Positions 19,220 through 24,802 of a DNA stretch of 33,263 bases are shown here, piece by piece. The number at the start of each line of letters is the position of its first letter. Within the stretch, counting starts at the first letter, position 1. The stretch is from Candidatus Portnoybacteria bacterium RBG_13_40_8 (GTDB lineage Bacteria; Patescibacteriota; Minisyncoccia; RBG-13-40-8-A), in assembly GCA_001819435.1 (NCBI GenBank), contig MHMT01000004.1, positions 1 through 33,263 of the forward strand. Direction: 5' to 3'. The translations under genes and the position numbers were made by a program. Below the pieces are notes generated by a model. It was not told the origin of the DNA and did no database searches. It saw only the letters and a list, made by a program, of their open reading frames with translations.

Positions 19220-19245
19220 GGCATCACCAGTTAAACGGTGATGCC
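19220..19245 (-). terminator. Terminator containing the stop codon of the 89-aa gene in its loop
   Basis: GGCATCACC(19220-19228)/GGTGATGCC(19237-19245), T-rich on both sides; TAA of the minus gene at 19231-19233. Confidence 0.8.
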
Positions 19246-19500
19246 TTTTTGTTCGGATTCTCCGATTGTAAAGTACGTAAAGATTATGATTTTGTCCTGA
19301 AAGAACCAGACAGGAAAGCAAAGGTTGTGATGAATATTGTCTTCATCGGCAGATGCTACCAGATGGTCACAGTTTTCGTGTAATTGTTTTTCTACCTCTT
19401 TGGGATCTTTTCCTTCTACCTTGATAAGTTTGCCATCTTTCTTGATGTAGATTTGCCTAATTCCGAAATCACATACCACACCAGCTTTAAAGTTATTCAT
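19231..19500 (-). CDS. Hypothetical small protein, 89 aa
   Basis: Start revised to ATG 19500 behind GAGGAGGG SD and TATAAT; MNNFKAGVVCDFGIRQIYIKKDGKLIKVEGKDPKEVEKQLHENCDHLVASADEDNIHH... Confidence 0.7.
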   Translation of the reverse strand: MNNFKAGVVCDFGIRQIYIKKDGKLIKVEGKDPKEVEKQLHENCDHLVASADEDNIHHNLCFPVWFFQDKIIIFTYFTIGESEQKGITV

Positions 19501-19531
19501 TTTTCCCTCCTCAATTATATTATACCACCTA

Positions 19532-19560
19532 TTGACCGAAAGGGGAATATTTTCTATCCT
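19532..19560 (+). promoter_or_regulatory. Divergent promoter of a short transcript
   Basis: TTGACC-N17-TATCCT. Confidence 0.55.
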
Positions 19561-19565
19561 GAAAG

Positions 19566-19660
19566 TGTATGGAACAATTGAATACGCCAAAACAAGTCAG
19601 ACGGAGAAAAGTGGTAAATTGAATTTGCTACTGAATTGATTCAGTAGCAAATTTATTTTT
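19566..19660 (+). ncRNA. Putative ~95-nt small transcript (sRNA or leaderless micro-ORF)
   Basis: Promoter upstream; perfect 15-bp hairpin AATTTGCTACTGAAT-TG-ATTCAGTAGCAAATT then TATTTTT; contains micro-ORFs VYGTIEYAKTSQTEKSGKLNLLLN* or MEQLNTPKQVRRRKVVN*. Confidence 0.4.
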
Positions 19661-19672
19661 AGATTAAAGACG

Positions 19673-19863
19673 ACCCCAGCACCAAATTTTGCGAGATTTT
19701 TCTTGACTCGACGCTCACGCCTCGTGAGATTATACACGGCAAAATTGATGCGGGGCAAGTGCGGAAGTGGAGATTAAAAATACGGTGGACTTTACCCCGT
19801 AGACGCGCCCCTCAAGAGTGCGAGGCTGTAAGCCTCCAGATTGAGGTAAGTGCTCTTCGGGGT
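19673..19863. other. Structured intergenic region of unknown function
   Basis: Nested inverted repeats: ACCCC(19673-)/GGGG(19752-19755), AATTTTGC(19685-19692)/GCAAAATT(19739-19746), CTCACG-CCT-CGTGAG(19714-19728), ACCCCG(19794-19799)/CGGGGT(19858-19863), GAGGCT-GTA-AGCCTC(19822-19836). Confidence 0.45.
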
Positions 19864-19891
19864 TGACAGGATAACAATTATATGCTATCCT
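19863..19891 (+). promoter_or_regulatory. Promoter of small-gene cassette 1
   Basis: TTGACA-N17-TATCCT with TGC extended -10. Confidence 0.8.
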
Positions 19892-19914
19892 GTTTTTACA
19901 GAAAGGAGGACAAT

Positions 19915-20277
19915 GTGTTAAGAATGAAACTATCCGATTTAACTTACGAGATTTTAGTAGAAATCGTTACAATTTACGATGAGACAGTCGGCGGTCACGG
20001 CATTCGTTATCTGTATCCCGGTGAACTGAATAATATTTTGCAGGATGTCCAAAAATATGGTGCCGCAGAACGAAGATATGGTTCAAGTTTAACGATTCAT
20101 TCTAAGCTTTGGATACAGTGCGATTTTTCTTACTGTGCTAAGCCAGTTATATTTTTCCGATTTGACGCTAATGTTGATCTTCATTCGAAGAGAGGTGAAA
20201 AAATAGCGCTAAATTTGGAGAGGAAATTTGAAGAAGCAGTTGATGAATTTCTGACAAAAAGGGGGTTGGCAATATGA
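19915..20277 (+). CDS. Hypothetical protein, 120 aa, GTG start
   Basis: AAAGGAGGACAAT-GTG; in-frame start downstream of the ORF-track start, which lies inside the promoter. Confidence 0.7.
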   Translation: MLRMKLSDLTYEILVEIVTIYDETVGGHGIRYLYPGELNNILQDVQKYGAAERRYGSSLTIHSKLWIQCDFSYCAKPVIFFRFDANVDLHSKRGEKIALNLERKFEEAVDEFLTKRGLAI

Positions 20278-20283
20278 AAACAC

Positions 20284-20318
20284 GCGGGTCGAGACAGTGA
20301 GTTTCGATCCGCTTTTTT
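20284..20318 (+). terminator. Intrinsic terminator
   Basis: GCGGGTCGAGAC/GTTTCGATCCGC followed by TTTTTTA. Confidence 0.85.
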
Positions 20319-20417
20319 ATTTTTTAATTATCAACTTTTGTCATGCCCCTTGATTTTTTCGGGATGATTTGGTAGAGTGGAGATACGAATTTGAACTTTA
20401 AATTTAAAGGAGGTAAG

Positions 20418-20696
20418 GTGAGTTATAAATTAAAGGTTGAAATTCCGCAAGAAGTCGAAATAAAAGTTATTTTACGGGGGACTGATTCATCTGTTTTTGA
20501 TCAGGGGAGAAAATTGGAAGAATTTTTGAAAAGAATATTTCCCGATTTAGAAATCAGATGTGCGAATTTCGAAACAAGAGGAGAGAACACTTTTTACGAT
20601 ATCAGATTAAGATGTCCGTCGCGGGACATTGAAAAAATCGGGAGCCGAATAGATGAATTGACTTCCGGGTTTCAAGAAGAAAAAAATAACGGGTAG
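20418..20696 (+). CDS. Hypothetical alpha/beta small protein, 92 aa, GTG start
   Basis: AAAGGAGGTAAG-GTG; VSYKLKVEIPQEVEIKVILRGTDSSVFDQGRKLEEFLKRIF... Confidence 0.7.
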   Translation: MSYKLKVEIPQEVEIKVILRGTDSSVFDQGRKLEEFLKRIFPDLEIRCANFETRGENTFYDIRLRCPSRDIEKIGSRIDELTSGFQEEKNNG

Positions 20697-20720
20697 AGGC
20701 AAGACCAATACCCGTTTTTT
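20688..20720 (+). terminator. Intrinsic terminator overlapping a stop codon
   Basis: AACGGGTA(20688-20695)/TACCCGTT(20709-20716) then TTTT; TAG stop at 20694-20696 is in the stem. Confidence 0.85.
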
Positions 20721-20771
20721 ATATCAAAATCAACCAAGTTCTGAATCGTTCCGCTAAACGGGCTTACCATA

Positions 20772-20800
20772 TTGACAGGATAGTGATTATATGCTATCTT
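20772..20800 (+). promoter_or_regulatory. Promoter of small-gene cassette 3
   Basis: TTGACA-N17-TATCTT with TGC extended -10; near-identical to the promoter at 19863. Confidence 0.8.
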
Positions 20801-20838
20801 GTTATTAGTTTAAGAATTTAAGAAAAAGGAGGTTTAGG

Positions 20839-21159
20839 ATGATTAAACAAGAATTGATAAGGGAGATCAGGGAAAAAATCGAAGGGGATTGCGCGATTTT
20901 TATGTTTTTGGCGATAGTATCTTTCGTGCTCTGGTGGATTTACTTGCTCCTGTTTTTCTTCACGGGCAAAGCAAAAGCCCTTGCCTTGTCCATCTGGGTA
21001 CCGTTGATTAATTTCCCCTTGAATGTTCTTTACTGTTTTGCGGTGATCTTGGTTGCGACGATTATCTTGGTTGTTGTTTTTGCTCCTCTGGTCTGGATTA
21101 TGCAAAAAAGAGAGAAAAGATTTCTCGGGGAACTGGAAGAAATCGAACAATTTTATTAA
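20839..21159 (+). CDS. Small membrane protein, 106 aa, ~2-3 TM helices
   Basis: AAAAAGGAGG SD; hydrophobic blocks FMFLAIVSFVLWWIYLLLFFF and VLYCFAVILVATIILVVVFAPLVWI. Confidence 0.7.
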   Translation: MIKQELIREIREKIEGDCAIFMFLAIVSFVLWWIYLLLFFFTGKAKALALSIWVPLINFPLNVLYCFAVILVATIILVVVFAPLVWIMQKREKRFLGELEEIEQFY

Positions 21160-21197
21160 GAGAAAAATCGCAGCACAATTTTCATCGCCATCCCTCC

Positions 21198-21233
21198 GGA
21201 GGTTCTACCAAAAAGGTTCAACCTCCTTTTTTT
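21198..21233 (+). terminator. Intrinsic terminator
   Basis: GGAGGTT(21198-21204)/AACCTCC(21220-21226) then TTTTTTT. Confidence 0.8.
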
Positions 21234-21234
21234 A

Positions 21235-21264
21235 TTGACACAATATCATTCTTTATGCTATTCT
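21235..21264 (+). promoter_or_regulatory. Promoter of small-gene cassette 4
   Basis: TTGACA-N18-TATTCT with TGC before -10. Confidence 0.75.
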
Positions 21265-21303
21265 TTCTTTAGTTTTTAAATTTGAATAAAGAAGGAGGTT
21301 TAA

Positions 21304-21609
21304 ATGCCGATAACTAAAATAGAAGAAAAGGAAAGTCCAAACGAGACAAAATGCTGGCTCAAAGTGATAGTCATAGGAAAAGAGGGAGAAGACGAGAAAA
21401 AAGTTTTTGCAGAAGGAAAAAGAATTCGCTGGGTTTTGCGAAGATTAGAAAAAGCATTAGGATTTAAGGCAAACAACGGTTTACCCGTAAAAGCCAATCC
21501 GCCCTTTTATTTTTTTATCGTAGAATGTCTGTCGAAAAACAAAGACAGAACCAAGGAGACGATAAGAGAAATCGTCGAAGCCAGCGGAGAAACGCATTAC
21601 GCACATTAG
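21304..21609 (+). CDS. Hypothetical small protein, 101 aa
   Basis: GAAGGAGG SD; MPITKIEEKESPNETKCWLKVIVIGKEGEDEKKVFAEGKRIRWVLRRLEK... Confidence 0.7.
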   Translation: MPITKIEEKESPNETKCWLKVIVIGKEGEDEKKVFAEGKRIRWVLRRLEKALGFKANNGLPVKANPPFYFFIVECLSKNKDRTKETIREIVEASGETHYAH

Positions 21610-21616
21610 TTCATTT

Positions 21617-21645
21617 GAGGGGTCGCCAAAACGATCCCTCTTTTT
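21617..21645 (+). terminator. Intrinsic terminator
   Basis: GAGGGGTCG-CCAAAA-CGATCCCTC then TTTTT. Confidence 0.85.
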
Positions 21646-21661
21646 GTTTTGCCCAAATTAT

Positions 21662-21690
21662 TTGACAAAAACTATATTATCTGCTAAATT
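21662..21690 (+). promoter_or_regulatory. Promoter of pilin-like gene
   Basis: TTGACA-N17-TAAATT with TGC extended -10. Confidence 0.75.
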
Positions 21691-21738
21691 TTATTTTCAC
21701 CTTAAAAAGTGAATAAATCAATCTAAAAGGAGGAAAAA

Positions 21739-22260
21739 GTGAAAAAAGGTTTTACCTTGATTGAGTTGTTGATTGTTATCGCGATTATCGGCATTCTTGC
21801 GTCGATTATTATTCCCAATGCCACTAATGCCATTCAAAAAGCCAAACAGAAGGCTACAATGAGCGATATGGTGACCATTACCACGGCTTGTGCATCATAC
21901 GCTATGGGAAGCGGAAGAATGCCCAAACAAGAAGGCGAAGTCGAGCCGGACAGTGAATTCATGCAAGCCATTGCTCCTTATATTTCAGCATTTCAACCAA
22001 ACGATAAGTGGGGCCACAAATATTTGATCTACACGGGCTCGGCAATAGCTGGTCAGTATGGCATTGAAGAAGATGATTTAACCGGAGAGGATTTTTTGAT
22101 TATTTCTTTGGGTCGAGATGGACAAATGGAAAATTTTCTTTATGATCCCAAAAATCCCGATTCCGGATTTTTCTCGGGAGAGAACATAGAAAGTCTGAAG
22201 AACGATCTCATCAGATTAAATAACAGCTGGATTCGCGCGCCGATATCGGCAACAAAGTAG
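21739..22260 (+). CDS. Type IV pilin / GspG-like major pseudopilin
   Basis: GTG start after AAAGGAGG; prepilin motif MKKG|FTLIELLIVIAIIGILASIIIPN. Confidence 0.92.
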   Translation: MKKGFTLIELLIVIAIIGILASIIIPNATNAIQKAKQKATMSDMVTITTACASYAMGSGRMPKQEGEVEPDSEFMQAIAPYISAFQPNDKWGHKYLIYTGSAIAGQYGIEEDDLTGEDFLIISLGRDGQMENFLYDPKNPDSGFFSGENIESLKNDLIRLNNSWIRAPISATK

Positions 22261-22279
22261 ATTTTTTTCAAGAATTTAT

Positions 22280-22314
22280 GGGCGAATTATCAAAAAGATA
22301 ATTCGCCCTCTTTA
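22280..22314 (+). terminator. Intrinsic terminator
   Basis: GGGCGAATTATC-AAAAA-GATAATTCGCCC then TCTTT. Confidence 0.85.
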
Positions 22315-22316
22315 TT

Positions 22317-22345
22317 TTGACAAATTTTCAATGCGGGTGTATATT
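22317..22345 (+). promoter_or_regulatory. Promoter of small-gene cassette 6
   Basis: TTGACA-N17-TATATT. Confidence 0.75.
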
Positions 22346-22363
22346 CTTTAAAGAGGAGGAAAA

Positions 22364-22585
22364 ATGAAGAAAAAGTATTGTTCTTTAATTGTTTTTGGAG
22401 TAATTTTTATAATCTTAATCGGTGTTATCGGCGGCAGTTGTCTGATTGAGGGCGAGATTTGGTTTTTTGACGTGAACATAGTTGACGGAAAGATTAAAGT
22501 CGAGATTAAGAAAGTCGGAATCGGAGAGATTATAGAAAAAATTGGGCACTACCTCGAACTTATTGGTAGAGCCCATTTTTATTGA
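22364..22585 (+). CDS. Small secreted/membrane-anchored hypothetical protein, 73 aa
   Basis: AGAGGAGGAAAA-ATG; N-terminal hydrophobic segment with Cys; stop TGA lies in the next promoter's TTGACA. Confidence 0.65.
   Translation: MKKKYCSLIVFGVIFIILIGVIGGSCLIEGEIWFFDVNIVDGKIKVEIKKVGIGEIIEKIGHYLELIGRAHFY
22543..22580 (+). terminator. Intrinsic terminator inside the 3' end of the 73-aa ORF
   Basis: TGGGCACTACC/GGTAGAGCCCA then TTTTTATT. Confidence 0.7.
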
Positions 22586-22610
22586 CAAAACAATATTTTT
22601 CTGCTAAAAT
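22582..22610 (+). promoter_or_regulatory. Promoter of small-gene cassette 7
   Basis: TTGACA-N17-TAAAAT with TGC extended -10. Confidence 0.8.
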
Positions 22611-22656
22611 AGAATTAATCCTGAAAAGTCAGGAAATTACGCCTTGGAGGTTATCA

Positions 22657-23025
22657 GTGAGGAGAGTTTTTAAGGATTACGGTAGGTTCAATGGAAAGTG
22701 CGAGGAGATGACTTCGCTACGGGGTGTTTCCGGGACCGTGTTCCTGGAACCATTTGAAGAGATGTTCTACTTCAAAGATCAACCCGAAGCCAAAAAGCTC
22801 ACCGTGTCGGCTGCCGTGGGGAAAAGCGGTGGCGGAATTACTGACGAGGAACTCGTCATCGCAAAGGCCAAGCTTTTCAACTTTCTCAGGGTAGTTGCCC
22901 TGAACAAACAAGGTCCTGATGATGCCCAGGCTCATGTCCGGTGTCAAGTCAAACCCATTCTCTTTGCGGGAACTTCTCCAGCACTTTTCGTGGATCCAAA
23001 AACTCTTGTTCTCCGGCAATTTTAA
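22657..23025 (+). CDS. Hypothetical protein, 122 aa, GTG start
   Basis: TTGGAGGTTATCA-GTG; start revised from ORF-track 22582, which lies in the promoter; VRRVFKDYGRFNGKCEEMTSLRG... Confidence 0.65.
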   Translation: MRRVFKDYGRFNGKCEEMTSLRGVSGTVFLEPFEEMFYFKDQPEAKKLTVSAAVGKSGGGITDEELVIAKAKLFNFLRVVALNKQGPDDAQAHVRCQVKPILFAGTSPALFVDPKTLVLRQF

Positions 23026-23044
23026 AAAGGAGGGAAAAACAAAT

Positions 23045-23075
23045 GGGCGATGCTCAAAGAGCATCGCCCTCTTTT
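23045..23075 (+). terminator. Intrinsic terminator
   Basis: GGGCGATGCTC-AAA-GAGCATCGCCC then TCTTTTT. Confidence 0.9.
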
Positions 23076-23132
23076 TATTTGTGTTTTATTAATTTTTTGT
23101 GGTATGCTAAACTGTAATATGGGAGTAACATT

Positions 23133-23693
23133 ATGGCAAATTTAGAAATAATCGACAAAGAAAAAGAATTGCTTTCAAGGGTGGCCGCGGGCGACAGAGA
23201 TGCCTTTGGCCAGCTTTATGATTTTTATGCTCCAAAGATTTTTCGTTTTATCCGCTTGAAAGTTGGCTCGCAAGCTCTGGCCGAAGATCTTTCTTCGGAA
23301 TCGTTTTTAAGAATTTGGGAATATCTCAAAGAGCAGGAAAGAGAAATAGAAGAAAGCTTTCGAGGACTTTTATATAGAGTTGCCCGTAATTTAATCGTAG
23401 ATTATTACAAGAGAAAAAGTTCTCAAGAGATATTAATCGACGACGATTTTAAAGAATTTTTGGAGGGACACTTGATTGGCGATGATTTAAGGGTCAGTGA
23501 AGATGTCGAGGAAGTCCACCGGGCGTTAGTTAAAATAAAAGAAGAGTACCAAGACGTGATTATTTGGTATTATGTTGACGAGTTATCCGTACCGGAAATA
23601 GCCAAAATTATGGATAAATCACAGGGCGCAGTCCGCGTGTTAATTCATCGAGCTCTTAAGACATTAAAAGACCATTTAGAAGAGGTTGAATGA
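23133..23693 (+). CDS. ECF-type RNA polymerase sigma factor
   Basis: Region 2 (FGQLYDFYAPKIFRFIRLKVGSQALAEDLSSESFLRIWEYL) and region 4 (VIIWYYVDELSVPEIAKIMDKSQGAVRVLIHRALKTLK). Confidence 0.92.
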   Translation: MANLEIIDKEKELLSRVAAGDRDAFGQLYDFYAPKIFRFIRLKVGSQALAEDLSSESFLRIWEYLKEQEREIEESFRGLLYRVARNLIVDYYKRKSSQEILIDDDFKEFLEGHLIGDDLRVSEDVEEVHRALVKIKEEYQDVIIWYYVDELSVPEIAKIMDKSQGAVRVLIHRALKTLKDHLEEVE

Positions 23694-23700
23694 GGGCTTG

Positions 23701-23720
23701 CCATGAGCGTAGTTGAAGGG
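23701..23720 (+). repeat. Copy of short dispersed repeat GnCnTGAGC(G)TAGTyGAAGG (intergenic)
   Basis: CCATGAGCGTAGTTGAAGGG resembles the reverse complement of 28729-28747 (GTCCTGAGCTAGTCGAAGG). Confidence 0.55.
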
Positions 23721-23731
23721 TGTAATAAAAG

Positions 23732-23758
23732 TGTAACAAATGAGGCTAGTTATTCGTC
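23732..23758 (+). promoter_or_regulatory. Candidate ECF-sigma promoter upstream of DUF5667 gene
   Basis: TGTAAC(23732-23737)-N17-CGTC(23755-23758), resembling B. subtilis ECF promoter consensus elements. Confidence 0.5.
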
Positions 23759-23794
23759 TTCTATAGTAGACGGACAAAAGACGGAAATCGTCTC

Positions 23795-24634
23795 ATGGAT
23801 GTAATTTTCAGAAAAATTAAGAATCTACAGCGAATTCAACCTGACGCTTCTTGGCTCATAAGGCAAAGAAGCTTTTTGTTATCTGAGATATATGGAGACC
23901 AAAAACCAATAAAAGAACGGAAGGCTGTTTTAGCTTTTCCGTTTTTTGATTTTTCTAAAATTTTCCGTCCAGCTTTTGCCGTTGCTTTTACAATAATAAT
24001 TTTAGTCAGTTCCTTTGCTACTGTGGGAGCAATTAGTGCTTCGCAGAACAGTTTACCGGGTGATTTTCTTTATCAGGTTAAGACCGTTCTTGAAAAAACC
24101 CAACTTACTTTTACTCATGATTCCGCAAGCAGAACAAGGCTTTCGGTAAAATTTGCCAATCAAAGAATGGATGAGTTTACCCAAATGATTCAAAAGCCGG
24201 AAAAGAAAGAAGATATTCAAAAAACAGTCAAGGGATTTACCCAGCAGATGGTCGCGGTTCAGCAAGAGATGAATATTTTAAAAGAAAAGAATTCCGAGAA
24301 AGCAGCCGAGGTGGCAAAATTGGTTCAAGCCCAGACGCCTGTCTATGAAGAAGCTTTAATTAAAGGCGATGAAAAACTTGGCTATGTTCTTCCCGGAGAA
24401 AAACAGGGATTGAAAGATGATATTAATCAAGCACTGGAAGAGCTGAATAAAACCAAAGAATTGACAAATGAGTTAACAAAAGAAGAAACAAGTCCAATTC
24501 AAGAAACAGAAAATGAAACCGGGAACACAGAAGAGATTATTGTTCCGGGAGAAAAAACCGAGCAAACCGAATCAGTTTCTATCCAATTTGAAAATCTTCA
24601 ACCAACAACCGAAGAGGTTAATAAAGTTGAATAG
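23795..24634 (+). CDS. DUF5667-like single-TM protein, putative sigma partner
   Basis: Cytosolic N-terminus, TM AFAVAFTIIILVSSFATVGAIS, then SQNSLPGDFLYQVKTVLEKTQLTF; immediately downstream of the sigma gene. Confidence 0.75.
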   Translation: MDVIFRKIKNLQRIQPDASWLIRQRSFLLSEIYGDQKPIKERKAVLAFPFFDFSKIFRPAFAVAFTIIILVSSFATVGAISASQNSLPGDFLYQVKTVLEKTQLTFTHDSASRTRLSVKFANQRMDEFTQMIQKPEKKEDIQKTVKGFTQQMVAVQQEMNILKEKNSEKAAEVAKLVQAQTPVYEEALIKGDEKLGYVLPGEKQGLKDDINQALEELNKTKELTNELTKEETSPIQETENETGNTEEIIVPGEKTEQTESVSIQFENLQPTTEEVNKVE

Positions 24635-24643
24635 TAATAAATT

Positions 24644-24788
24644 GTTAGCCGTTATAAACTAATTATTAATAAGGTCGGTAACGGCTACAAAAATCGGGTC
24701 TATAAGACCCATATAAAGGTCGAAAACAAAATTCCTGATTTTATAGATTCTAATCAGCTTAATGCTGACTAGAACCATAAAATCAAGG
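24644..24788 (+). promoter_or_regulatory. Structured 5' leader of S-layer-like gene
   Basis: Three consecutive stems: TAGCCGTTA/TAACGGCTA (24646-24687), GGGTCT-ATA-AGACCC (24696-24710), TGATTTTAT..TTCTAATCAGC-TTAAT-GCTGACTAGAA..ATAAAATCA (24736-24785). Confidence 0.7.
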
Positions 24789-24802
24789 TAAAAAAATCGA
24801 AA

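Noticed and set aside
18586-19227. 213-aa minus-strand ORF
   Set aside because: Antisense to conserved clpB C-terminus and its terminator.
19673-19863. Structured intergenic region as tmRNA, RNase P RNA or SRP RNA
   Set aside because: Too short for tmRNA/RNase P, and lacks the SRP GGAAGGAAGCAGC-type loop and other hallmark motifs.
19868-19880. GGATAACAATT identical to half of the E. coli lac operator
   Set aside because: Short match in an AT-rich promoter spacer; no LacI-type gene nearby; the near-duplicate promoter at 20772 does not keep it.
20818-21150. 110-aa minus-strand ORF
   Set aside because: Antisense to the 106-aa membrane protein, which has promoter, SD and terminator.
22717-23064. 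115-aa minus-strand ORF
   Set aside because: Antisense to the 122-aa cassette gene, and starts within the terminator hairpin.
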